A DNA stretch of 64,000 nt from CAVVNN01 sp963838035 (GTDB lineage: Bacteria > Actinomycetota > Thermoleophilia > Solirubrobacterales > 70-9), in contig CAWIPM010000002.1 in NCBI GenBank assembly GCA_963838035.1, positions 372,001 through 436,000 of the forward strand, read 5' to 3'. Below the pieces are notes generated by a model. It ran no database searches, was not told the origin of the DNA, and was given only the letters and a program-made list of their open reading frames with translations. The position numbers and the translations under genes were made by a program. Below, one piece after another: positions 7,334 to 14,697 of the stretch. Within the stretch, counting starts at the first letter, position 1. Every line of letters starts with the position of its first letter.

Positions 7334-8792
7334 CGGGCGCCTACGCTCTCGGGGCGTTCTCGCAATGATGCTCGGGGCCGTCCTTGCCCTGGGCTGCGTC
7401 TCGGCCGCACCGGCTCCAGCCTCGACATGGACGGTCACGACTGTCCCCCACGGCTCGGTGCGCTCGGCTCTATACGGAGCCTCGTGCCCCTCGGCTTCGT
7501 TGTGCGTCGCGGTTGGTGGCAATAACACGGTCGCCGCCGCCAATCCGATCGGCGGTCCGGGAGCCTGGATCGTCGGTCACCCGGGGGGAAGCTTCGAACC
7601 TCCCAGCCCAGGCGAAGCGACCTATGGGGGCAATCAGATCAGAGGCGTCTCATGCCCCTCGACGCTCCTCTGCGTGGCCGCGAGTCTAGATGGGCGCATC
7701 ATCAGCTCCACCAATCCGACCGGGGGTGTGTCCGCCTGGAAGATCGTCCCGCTCGGCGGGGAAGCGGAAACTCATTTCCATATGTTTGGAATCTCCTGCC
7801 CCACATCGTCGCTTTGCGTGGCGGTCGGCTACGGCGGCAAGATCATCTCCTCGACGAACCCGACCGGGGACAAATCCGCCTGGACCGTCACGAACCTCGG
7901 AAAGCCGTTCGACCTGCGGGGCATTTCCTGCCCGTCGACGATCTTATGCGTGGCGGTGGGCAACGAAGGCCAGATCGTCGCCTCCACCGATCCGACTGGC
8001 GGTTCATCGGCCTGGACATCAGCGGGTGCGCCGGCCGGAGCCAAGAGCCTGAATGGGATCTCGTGTCCCTCCTCATCCCTGTGCGTGACCGGCAACGCGG
8101 GACAGATCATCACCTCCACCGATCCGGAGGGCGGCGCCTCCGGTTGGGCCGTCGGCGCCGCAGGAGCCGGGTTCCCGGTCGAGGGCGTCTCATGTCCCTC
8201 GGCCTTTGCCTGTGTAGCCGTGGACAACAACGCAGACGTAATCTCCTCGACCGACCCGACCGTTGGCCCCGCATCCTGGTGGTTTAGGAACGTACTCGCG
8301 GCCGACTCACCCGGCGGCAACGGCATGTTCGGCGTTTCCTGTCCTTCCTCCTCGCTGTGCGTCGCTGCCGGCCAAGACGACCAGGTCATCACCTCAACGG
8401 ACCCCTTCGCCCCGGATACCCCGAAAACACAAGTCCGAAGCAATCCGGGGCGGCTGCTCGTCGTTATCACCGGACACCCGGCACAACGGCTCGACCCACA
8501 CAAAGGCGGAGTCAAGGTCACCTTCCGCTTCCACGCAATCGGCAGAGCGGCTCACTTCAAATGCAAGGTCAGTGGTCGCCACTTCCGCAACTGCGGCTCG
8601 CCGGTGCACTACCGAGTCGGCCGAGGCAGGCAGGTCTTTCGGGTCCGCGCGATATCCCCAGGCGGCGCCAAAGGACCGCCGGCCTCCTACCATTTCAGGG
8701 TCGGCCGCCTCAAAGAGCGCTCACCCGTCGGCTCCTGTCCCGCCGGAGCCGCCGGCATCATTCACCACCCCTGCATCAACGCCCGCTATTGA
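7284..8792 (+). CDS. secreted seven-repeat propeller with paired cysteines and C-terminal Ig-like domain
   Basis: 502 residues. A hydrophobic stretch (about residues 26-47, ending APAPAS) looks like a signal peptide. Seven repeats follow, each beginning G(I/V)SCPSxxLCVAVG, with two Cys five residues apart, and continuing with SSTxPTGGxxAW; the count matches a seven-bladed propeller, and the paired Cys suggest a disulfide in each blade. The last ~100 residues form a beta-sandwich with HFKCKVSG...RNCGSPV, a domain common in actinobacterial surface proteins. Function unknown. The start is doubtful: ATG 7284 lacks a ribosome site and lies across the transposase boundary; ATG 7365/7368 would give a signal peptide without basic residues. 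Confidence 0.75.
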   Translation: MNPSCLHISGLGRPRSGGRLRSRGVLAMMLGAVLALGCVSAAPAPASTWTVTTVPHGSVRSALYGASCPSASLCVAVGGNNTVAAANPIGGPGAWIVGHPGGSFEPPSPGEATYGGNQIRGVSCPSTLLCVAASLDGRIISSTNPTGGVSAWKIVPLGGEAETHFHMFGISCPTSSLCVAVGYGGKIISSTNPTGDKSAWTVTNLGKPFDLRGISCPSTILCVAVGNEGQIVASTDPTGGSSAWTSAGAPAGAKSLNGISCPSSSLCVTGNAGQIITSTDPEGGASGWAVGAAGAGFPVEGVSCPSAFACVAVDNNADVISSTDPTVGPASWWFRNVLAADSPGGNGMFGVSCPSSSLCVAAGQDDQVITSTDPFAPDTPKTQVRSNPGRLLVVITGHPAQRLDPHKGGVKVTFRFHAIGRAAHFKCKVSGRHFRNCGSPVHYRVGRGRQVFRVRAISPGGAKGPPASYHFRVGRLKERSPVGSCPAGAAGIIHHPCINARY

Positions 8793-8820
8793 CCGGCGTG
8801 AGGGCGGACGGCCCGTCGTC

Positions 8821-10518
8821 TCAGGAAGTGGTTACTGCGCCCTCTGAGGCGGACGAGACGGTCGCCGCGTACTTGCTCATCACGCCCGGCCCGAAGGGGG
8901 AAGGCGGCGAGACGTAAGCGGCCACCCGGGCGGCGATCTCGTCGTCGCCGAGGTCGATATCGAGGCGCCGGCCGTCGATGTCGACGGTGATCAGGTCGCC
9001 CTCCTCGATCGCCGCGATCGGGCCCCCCTTGGCGGCCTCGGGGGCAACATGGCCGACCATCAGGCCACGGGTCGCTCCGGAAAAGCGCCCGTCGGTGATC
9101 ATCGCGACGCTCTCGCCGAGGCCCTCGCCGACGATCGCGGCCGTGACCTGGAGCATCTCCCGCATTCCGGGGCCGCCTGACGGTCCCTCGTTGCGGATCA
9201 CGACGATGTCCCCGGGGTCGATCTTCTGCGCCTTGACGGCGCGGAAGCATTCCTCCTCGGACTCGAAGACCCGGGCGGGGCCCGACTGCCGGGTCCGCTC
9301 GGTCCCGGCCAGCTTGACCACGGCGCCCTCCGGGGCGAGGTTGCCGGCCAGGATTGCCAGCCCGCCTTCGGGCTTGAGCGGGTCGCTCAGCGGGCGGACC
9401 ACCTCCTGGCCCGGAGCCTCGGTCGCTTCCGCCGCGACCTCGCCGATCGTCTTGCCGGTGACGGTGAGCGCATCCTCGTGCAGGCTGCCGGCTTCGGCGA
9501 GTCGCTTGAGGATCACCGGCACGCCACCGGCGGCATAGAGGTCGGTTGCGACGAAGCGGCCCCCCGGCTTGAGATCGGCGAACAGCGGCGTGGCGCGCGA
9601 GATGCGCTCGAAGTCGTCCATCGTCAGCACGATCCCGAGCTCGTGAGCGATGGCGATCAGGTGCAGGACGGCGTTGGTCGAGCCGCCGGAGGCGCAGACG
9701 CAGGCGATCGAGTTCTCGAGTGACTCGCGCGTGATCACCCTGCTCGGGGTTATGTCCTCGCTGAGGACCCTGATCACCAACTCGCCGATCCGCTCCGCGA
9801 CGGTGCCCTTCTCGTCGTCTTCCGCGGGCACCATCGCCGAGCCGCCGGGGCTGACTCCGAGCGCCTCGAAGGCGCAGGCCATCGTGTTCGCGGTGAACTG
9901 GCCGCCGCAGGCGCCGGCGCCGGGGCTGGCCACTCCCTCCAGCTCGTTCAGTTCCTCGTCGCTCATGTCGCCGGCGTTGTGGGCGCCGATCGCCTCGAAG
10001 ACGTCGAGGATGGTGACGTCGCGCCCGTGCCAGTGGCCGGGCGCGATCGACCCCCCGTAGAGGACGACCGAGGGGATGTCGAGCCGCGCCAGAGCCATCG
10101 CACAGCCGGGGATCGTCTTGTCGCAGGCGCAGAGCGCGACGATCGCGTCGAACTGGTATCCGCGCGCCATAAGCTCGATCGAGTCGGCGATCACCTCGCG
10201 GCTGACAAGGGAGGCCTTCATCCCCTGGGTGCCCATCGTGATTCCATCTGAGATCGCGACCGTGTTGAACTCCAGCGGTGTGCCGCCCGCAGCACGGACG
10301 CCCTCCTTGACGTGCTCGGCGAGCCCGCGCAGGTGGAAGTTGCATGAATTCGCCTCGGCCCAGGTGTTGGCGATCCCGATCGTCGGCCGGCGGAGCGCCT
10401 CGTCGTCGAAGCCGACACCCTTCATGTAGGCGCGCGAGTGGGCCCGGTCGGGACCGTCGAAGACGGTGGCGGAGCGGGGACGCGGGAGGCTGGTCGTCGT
10501 GCTGCCGTTCGTGCTCAT
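8821..10518 (-). CDS. ilvD: dihydroxy-acid dehydratase
   Basis: 565 residues, the usual IlvD length. Converts 2,3-dihydroxy-3-methylbutanoate (and the methylpentanoate) to the 2-oxo acids in valine and isoleucine synthesis; leucine and pantothenate depend on it too. Cluster-binding cysteines appear in EANSCNFHL, CACDKTIPGC and GACGGQFTANTM; DGITMGTQGM and GRFSGATRGLMVGHV are family signatures. The start overlaps the thiD stop (ATGA), so it is coupled to thiD. Convergent with the propeller gene, 28 nt between stops. Confidence 0.97.
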   Translation of the reverse strand: MSTNGSTTTSLPRPRSATVFDGPDRAHSRAYMKGVGFDDEALRRPTIGIANTWAEANSCNFHLRGLAEHVKEGVRAAGGTPLEFNTVAISDGITMGTQGMKASLVSREVIADSIELMARGYQFDAIVALCACDKTIPGCAMALARLDIPSVVLYGGSIAPGHWHGRDVTILDVFEAIGAHNAGDMSDEELNELEGVASPGAGACGGQFTANTMACAFEALGVSPGGSAMVPAEDDEKGTVAERIGELVIRVLSEDITPSRVITRESLENSIACVCASGGSTNAVLHLIAIAHELGIVLTMDDFERISRATPLFADLKPGGRFVATDLYAAGGVPVILKRLAEAGSLHEDALTVTGKTIGEVAAEATEAPGQEVVRPLSDPLKPEGGLAILAGNLAPEGAVVKLAGTERTRQSGPARVFESEEECFRAVKAQKIDPGDIVVIRNEGPSGGPGMREMLQVTAAIVGEGLGESVAMITDGRFSGATRGLMVGHVAPEAAKGGPIAAIEEGDLITVDIDGRRLDIDLGDDEIAARVAAYVSPPSPFGPGVMSKYAATVSSASEGAVTTS

Positions 10519-11321
10519 GGCCGAAATCTACCGGCCATCAGGTCGAAGACATCGACGGGGCCCGGGCCATCGCCGATCTCCCACAGGCCGGAGCCGACGG
10601 CCGCCGAGGCGATTTCTCGCGCTCTTCTCGCCGCCTCGAGCGGAGTCTCGCCTCTGGCGAGGAACGCGGCCATCGCGGAGGAATGCGTGCAACCCGAGCC
10701 GTGGGCGGCGCCGCCCGGGTGGCGCTCGCCCTCGATCGCAACCGCATCGCGCCCGTCGAAGAAGAGGTCGACGAGCGCCTCGCTATGGCCACCGGTGACG
10801 ACGACCGCGCGCGGGCCCAGCGCCAGCACCTCACGCGCCAGGTCCTCCTGCGAGTCGCGCTCCTCGGCACCGGTCAGCTCGCGCGCCTCGGGAATGTTCG
10901 GTGTGATGACCGTGGCGAGTGGCAGCAGCCGCTCGATCAGAGCGCAGCGCGCCTCATCGTCGAGCAGGGTCGCGCCGCTCTCGGCGACCATCACGGGGTC
11001 GACGACAACGGGGGCATCGCCGAGCAGACGGAGGGCCTCGACGACAGCATCCACCGTCTCCGCGGTCCCCAGCATCCCGATCTTGACCGCGTCGACGCCG
11101 ATGTCATCGGCGACGGCGCGCACCTGGGCAATGATCGTCGCCGGCGAGACCGCCTCGACCGCGGTGACTCCGACCGTGTTCTGTGCCGTGATTGCGGTGA
11201 TCGCGGTCATCCCGTGCACGCCGCACCGGGCGAAGGCCTTCAGGTCGGCCTGGATGCCCGCGCCGCCGCCGGAATCCGAACCGGCAATCGAGAGCACTTT
11301 TGGGAGCCTCTCGGCAGTCAC
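10515..11321 (-). CDS. thiD: hydroxymethylpyrimidine/phosphomethylpyrimidine kinase
   Basis: 268 residues of the ribokinase-like fold. SIAGSDSGGGAGIQADLKAF at the N-terminus, VVDPVMVAESG mid-protein, and GSGCTHSSAMAAFLARG (anion hole and catalytic region) identify ThiD, which phosphorylates HMP and HMP-P for thiamine. GTG 11321 is preceded by TAGGCT at 6 nt. No other thiamine gene and no TPP riboswitch is visible next to it. Confidence 0.95.
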   Translation of the reverse strand: MTAERLPKVLSIAGSDSGGGAGIQADLKAFARCGVHGMTAITAITAQNTVGVTAVEAVSPATIIAQVRAVADDIGVDAVKIGMLGTAETVDAVVEALRLLGDAPVVVDPVMVAESGATLLDDEARCALIERLLPLATVITPNIPEARELTGAEERDSQEDLAREVLALGPRAVVVTGGHSEALVDLFFDGRDAVAIEGERHPGGAAHGSGCTHSSAMAAFLARGETPLEAARRAREIASAAVGSGLWEIGDGPGPVDVFDLMAGRFRP

Positions 11322-11327
11322 CGAGGC

Positions 11328-11333
11328 AGCCTA
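11328..11333 (-). promoter_or_regulatory. TANNNT hexamer before thiD, formed from the rnhB stop codon
   Basis: TAGGCT lies 6 nt before GTG 11321; its first three bases are the TAG stop of rnhB. Confidence 0.45.
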
Positions 11334-12206
11334 GCCAGCAGCCGTCTCGAGCAGCGTTCGCGTGTAGACGCCGGTCAGGGAGCAGGAGACATAGCCGAGC
11401 AGCTCAAGACGGGCGAGCGCGTTGCAGCGCCCCGGCCCGGGGCGGCGTTCGTGGCGCTCCCGGGCGGCGGCCACCCGCTCGCGAACCGCTTCGACGCCGT
11501 CGGCGTAACCTTCGACCGCGCCGGCCGCGTGGCCGACGTGGAGCACATCGAAGCTGCGTTCTAACCCGCCAGCTCGAGCTGTGGTGTAGGCGACAGATTG
11601 GAACGAGCGGCGGTGCAACGGCGAGATCCCGATGCGCCCGATCGCGTCACGGTGCTCGGGTGTCGAGTAGCCGACGTGCTCCTCGAAGCCCCAGCCGGGA
11701 TGCTCGGCAGCGGCGCCGTGCATGTAACGGTCGCGGGTCACCTTGGCGACCACCGAGGCGGCGGCGATCGCGGCGCTGGTCCCATCACCTTCGACCACCG
11801 CGCGGTGTGCCACCCTGCACTCGGGCAGCGCGAACCCGTCGACCAAGCAGGCGGCCCCCTCTTCCGGCTCCAGCCGCTCCAGCGCGCTGGAGAGCGCCTC
11901 GATATTGGTCACGTGCAGGCCCCGCCCGTCGATCCCGCGCACACAGCGGACGACGACGCTGACCCGTGCCGCCGCACGCAGCACGCTCGGGTACATCTCC
12001 TGCCGGCGCTGCGGCCGCATCTGCTTGGAGTCGTGCAGCCCGGCGAGCGCGAGCCGATCGGAGCGGGAGAGCGCCTCGTAGTCGATCAGGACCGCCGCCG
12101 CCACCAGCGGTCCGGCAAGGCAACCCCGCCCGGCCTCGTCGGCGCCGGCCACCAGACGGCTCCCAAGCCCACGGTCGAAGGCGAAGAGGCGCCGGGTGCG
12201 CGCCAG
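11331..12206 (-). CDS. rnhB: ribonuclease HII with C-terminal extension
   Basis: Core RNase HII: AGADEAGRGCLAGPLVAAAV gives the catalytic Asp-Glu, LHDSKQ and VDGFALP follow, and HRRSF closes the domain. It removes ribonucleotides and RNA primers from DNA. After HRRSFQSV about 86 extra residues remain (ending SLTGVYTRTLLETAAG), including a basic/alanine helix; I do not recognise them. The start is uncertain: the frame is open to GTG 12338, but that would overlap lepB by over 100 nt; CTG 12206 fits the domain best, and GTG 12152 (with GGGAG upstream) would begin right at the first strand. Confidence 0.88.
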   Translation of the reverse strand: MARTRRLFAFDRGLGSRLVAGADEAGRGCLAGPLVAAAVLIDYEALSRSDRLALAGLHDSKQMRPQRRQEMYPSVLRAAARVSVVVRCVRGIDGRGLHVTNIEALSSALERLEPEEGAACLVDGFALPECRVAHRAVVEGDGTSAAIAAASVVAKVTRDRYMHGAAAEHPGWGFEEHVGYSTPEHRDAIGRIGISPLHRRSFQSVAYTTARAGGLERSFDVLHVGHAAGAVEGYADGVEAVRERVAAARERHERRPGPGRCNALARLELLGYVSCSLTGVYTRTLLETAAG

Positions 12207-12231
12207 CTTGCGGTCCCGGGACGACCCGGCC

Positions 12232-12855
12232 TTAGAGGGTGCCGATGCGGTCCGGCGGCCAGTAGGTGGCAAAGGCCTTGCCGATGATCCAGCTTCGGGG
12301 GACCGGGCCCCAGAACCGGCTGTCGTCGCTCGCCCCACGGTTGTCGCCCATCATGAAGTAATAGCCCGGCGGAATCTTGATCGCCTTGGGCAGGTTGCAG
12401 GCGATAGCGGCGCCGCAGGGCCGGATGTAGGGCTCATTCGTCTTCTCCACCCCGTTGACAACGGGATGACCGTCTTTCACCGAGAGCGTGTCCCCCGGCC
12501 CGGCGACGATCCGCTTGATGAAGTTCTGGTTCGACTCTTCCTTGGTCGGCCTCGGGCACGCCTCCTGCTGAGAATGGGGCGTGCCGCATATGGCGTCGCC
12601 GGAATCCGCGCCGGCCGGGGGGTGGAAGACGACGATGTCGCCGATCGAGGGATCGGTGAAGTGGTAGAGGAAGCGGTTGACGAGTACCCGCTGGCCGACA
12701 TCCAGGGTCGGTTCCATCGACTGCGAGGGGATCTGGTACGGCTTCACGATCCATGCCTGGATCGCCAACGCCAGGCCCAGCGCCAGAGCAACGATGACGA
12801 CCAGCTCGATGAGCCCTCCCGCCCTGGTCTTCGGCTTGGGGATGCGCGGTCTCAG
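12232..12855 (-). CDS. lepB: signal peptidase I
   Basis: One N-terminal membrane helix (GGLIELVVIVALALG...) is followed by PSQSMEPTLDVGQRVLV with the nucleophile Ser, IKRIVAGPGDTL with the general-base Lys, and FMMGDNRGASDDSRFWGPVP. It cleaves signal peptides outside the membrane. The first ordinary start (TTG 12768) falls inside the membrane helix. The frame stays open through the rplS stop, where CTG 12855 overlaps it as CTGA, with GAGGA about 7 nt upstream, and adds MRPRIPKPKTRAGG, a proper basic cytoplasmic N-terminus (207 residues). An insert with two Cys (residues about 88-100) varies in this family. Confidence 0.92.
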   Translation of the reverse strand: MRPRIPKPKTRAGGLIELVVIVALALGLALAIQAWIVKPYQIPSQSMEPTLDVGQRVLVNRFLYHFTDPSIGDIVVFHPPAGADSGDAICGTPHSQQEACPRPTKEESNQNFIKRIVAGPGDTLSVKDGHPVVNGVEKTNEPYIRPCGAAIACNLPKAIKIPPGYYFMMGDNRGASDDSRFWGPVPRSWIIGKAFATYWPPDRIGTL

Positions 12856-13469
12856 GCCGAGTCCTCGGCGTCCTGCGCCGCGGCGGTGTCCTCGGTCTCC
12901 CCAGCCTCGGGCGCCTCGGCGTCCGTGTCTGCAACCGCCTCCTCGGGCGGGCTCTCCTCGACCTCCTCCGATGCCGCCTCCTCGGGCGGGTTCTCGTCAA
13001 CCTCCTCGGGAGGTGCTTCCGGGGCCTGGGCCGCCTCGGCCTCGGCCTGGGTCACGCCCTCGGCGTCGACAGCCTCGGGCTCCGCAGAGGAGGTCGGAGC
13101 TGAGACGAGATCCTCGTCGATGCCCCAGCGCCGCTCGGCGACACGCGCGGCCTTGCCGATCCGACCGCGCAGGTAGTACAGCTTGGCCCGGCGAACGTCG
13201 CCCCGCGCCGATATCTCCAGTTTCTCGATCTTGGGCGAGTGCAGGGGGAACGTCCGCTCCACCCCGACGCCGAAGGACTGCTTGCGGACGGTAAAGGTCT
13301 CGCGAACGCCCGAGCCCTGGCGCCGCAGGACGATGCCCTCGAAGACCTGGGTGCGCTTACGGCTCCCCTCGACCACCTGGAAGTGGACGCGCACGCGATC
13401 CCCGGGGCCGAAGGAGGGAAGTCCCTGCCTCAGCTGGGCGCGCTCGATGCTGTCGATTACGGAGCTCAT
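12852..13469 (-). CDS. rplS: ribosomal protein L19 with long acidic C-terminal tail
   Basis: 205 residues from ATG 13469. Residues 1-120 are a normal L19 (FGPGDRVRVHFQVVEGSRKRTQVFEG; FTVRKQSFGVGVERTFPLHSPKIEK). Residues about 122-205 are an Ala/Glu/Pro-rich acidic tail (repeats of PPEEA and EEVEE); bacterial L19 is usually about 115 residues. L19 sits at the 30S-50S interface. A frame opening at 13499 would read through a leader hairpin and is less likely. Part of the rpsP-khpA-trmD-rplS group. Confidence 0.95.
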   Translation of the reverse strand: MSSVIDSIERAQLRQGLPSFGPGDRVRVHFQVVEGSRKRTQVFEGIVLRRQGSGVRETFTVRKQSFGVGVERTFPLHSPKIEKLEISARGDVRRAKLYYLRGRIGKAARVAERRWGIDEDLVSAPTSSAEPEAVDAEGVTQAEAEAAQAPEAPPEEVDENPPEEAASEEVEESPPEEAVADTDAEAPEAGETEDTAAAQDAEDSA

Positions 13470-13476
13470 ATGCGAG

Positions 13477-13512
13477 AAAAAACCGCCGGGCCCGGACAAG
13501 GGCGCCGCGCGG
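13477..13512 (-). terminator. rplS leader terminator/attenuator
   Basis: On the minus strand 13512-13500 pairs with 13493-13483 (about 11 bp, all G-C, two single-base bulges) around the loop TTGTCC, followed at once by six T (13482-13477). It lies between the trmD stop and the rplS start, 8 nt before ATG 13469. It could end the trmD transcript or act as an attenuator of rplS; L19 leaders that regulate rplS are known in other bacteria. Confidence 0.7.
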
Positions 13513-13519
13513 TGGCGGA

Positions 13520-13525
13520 ATGGTA
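13520..13525 (-). promoter_or_regulatory. TACCAT promoter-like hexamer before the rplS leader
   Basis: TACCAT sits just after the trmD stop and within the word GCTACCATTCCGC, shared exactly with the region before rpmF. The hairpin begins about 8 nt downstream, so transcription from here would start almost at the hairpin. Confidence 0.45.
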
Positions 13526-13526
13526 G

Positions 13527-14192
13527 CTACTCGGCGCGCTTCGCCCGTTCCCGGCTGCGCTCGGCCCGCCAGACGCGAACCCGCTCGTGGTCGCCTGACA
13601 GCAGAACCTCGGGGACTTCCCATCCCCGGTAGTTGGCCGGTCGGGTGTAGTGCGGGTACTCCGGAGCTCCCTCCAACGCCTGGCTGTAGGACTCCTCGAC
13701 GGCACTGTCGGCGTGACCGAGAGCGCCGGGGAGCTTGCGCATGACGACGTCGGCGATCACCATCGCCGCCAGCTCGCCACCGGCGAGAACGTAGCGGCCG
13801 ATCGAGATCTCGTCGTCGGCAAAATGCTCGTGCACCCGCTCGTCGAAGCCCTCATAGCGCCCACACAGCAGCGCCACGTGCGGCTCCGCGGTCAGCTCAT
13901 CCGCCAGCTCGTCGTCGAGCAGCCGCCCGGTGGGAGACAGCAGCACCACTCTCGGCCTCTCCCCCTCCGTGTAGGCGGCCTTCAACGCCGCATCGACCAC
14001 GTCGACGCGCAAGACCATCCCCGCCCCGCCCCCGTACGGCGCATCGTCGACCTGCCCGGCCCCGAGCGGAGACGTGTCGCGGTAGTTGAAAAGTCGCAGC
14101 TCGTTGCCCTCGCCCAACGCGTTCTGAACGGAGCGCTGCGACCGAAACCAGTCGAAGGCCTCGGGGAAGAGGGTGAAGACGTCGAGCTTCAA
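13527..14192 (-). CDS. trmD: tRNA (guanine-37-N1)-methyltransferase
   Basis: 221 residues with the SPOUT knot: VDDAPYGGGAGMV, LCGRYEGFDERV, ISIGRYVLAGGELAAMV, and EYPHYTRPANYRGWEVPEVLLSGDH. Methylates G37 of tRNAs reading CNN codons and prevents +1 frameshifts. The start overlaps the khpA stop by 4 nt (ATGA). In most bacteria rimM lies just before trmD; here it is missing from the locus. Confidence 0.97.
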   Translation of the reverse strand: MKLDVFTLFPEAFDWFRSQRSVQNALGEGNELRLFNYRDTSPLGAGQVDDAPYGGGAGMVLRVDVVDAALKAAYTEGERPRVVLLSPTGRLLDDELADELTAEPHVALLCGRYEGFDERVHEHFADDEISIGRYVLAGGELAAMVIADVVMRKLPGALGHADSAVEESYSQALEGAPEYPHYTRPANYRGWEVPEVLLSGDHERVRVWRAERSRERAKRAE

Positions 14193-14419
14193 TCGAGGAT
14201 GTCGACGATGACCCGCCGGTCGAGGCGGACCGCAGCGGCCTTGGCGATCGTGCGGATCGCGTTGGCGACCCGCCCCCCCTTGCCGATCACCCGCCCGAGG
14301 TCGTCCTCGGCAACCGTGATCTCATAGATCAGGTCGCCGTCCTCTTCCAGCTCCGCGACGACCACCGCCTTGGGATCCTCGACCAGCGCCCTGACGAGGA
14401 ACTCGAGCAACTCGGTCAC
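14189..14419 (-). CDS. khpA: KhpA-type KH-domain RNA-binding protein
   Basis: 76 residues, essentially one KH domain with the GxxG loop in RVIGKGGRVANAIRTI. Homologous to YlqC/KhpA, which binds RNA, often with KhpB, and affects cell division and translation. GTG 14419 is 6 nt after the rpsP stop, overlapping trmD downstream, so it is translationally coupled in the rpsP-trmD group. Confidence 0.93.
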   Translation of the reverse strand: MTELLEFLVRALVEDPKAVVVAELEEDGDLIYEITVAEDDLGRVIGKGGRVANAIRTIAKAAAVRLDRRVIVDILD

Positions 14420-14425
14420 GGCAGG

Positions 14426-14680
14426 CTAGCTTCCCGACGCGGCGATGCCCTTGGTGCGCAGCAGGCCGGCGACCGTCTCCGACGGCTGGGCCCCATGGTC
14501 GAGCCAGTGCCGAGCGCGCTCCTCATCGAACTCGATCGTCGAGGGCTCGGTCTGCGGGTTGTAGCGACCGATCGTCTCGATCGTGCGGCCGTCGCGCGGA
14601 GAGCGTTTGTCGGCGACGACGATGCGCCAGATCGGGTTCTTTTTCGAGCCCACCCGCCTGAGTCTTATTCGCACAGCCAT
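14426..14680 (-). CDS. rpsP: ribosomal protein S16
   Basis: 84 residues: MAVRIRLRRVGSKKNPIWRI and SPRDGRTIETIGRYNP are S16 hallmarks. Assembles early in the 30S body. ATG 14680 is preceded by TAACCT at 11 nt; the TAA is the ffh stop codon. Confidence 0.97.
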   Translation of the reverse strand: MAVRIRLRRVGSKKNPIWRIVVADKRSPRDGRTIETIGRYNPQTEPSTIEFDEERARHWLDHGAQPSETVAGLLRTKGIAASGS

Positions 14681-14691
14681 TTGGACCGGGC

Positions 14692-14697
14692 AGGTTA
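14692..14697 (-). promoter_or_regulatory. TANNNT hexamer before rpsP, formed from the ffh stop codon
   Basis: TAACCT, 11 nt before ATG 14680; TAA is also the ffh terminator codon. Confidence 0.45.

Noticed and set aside
14420..14428. TAGCCT before khpA as another leaderless promoter
   Set aside because: Only 3 nt separate it from GTG 14419, too close for a -10 element; khpA is better explained as coupled to rpsP.
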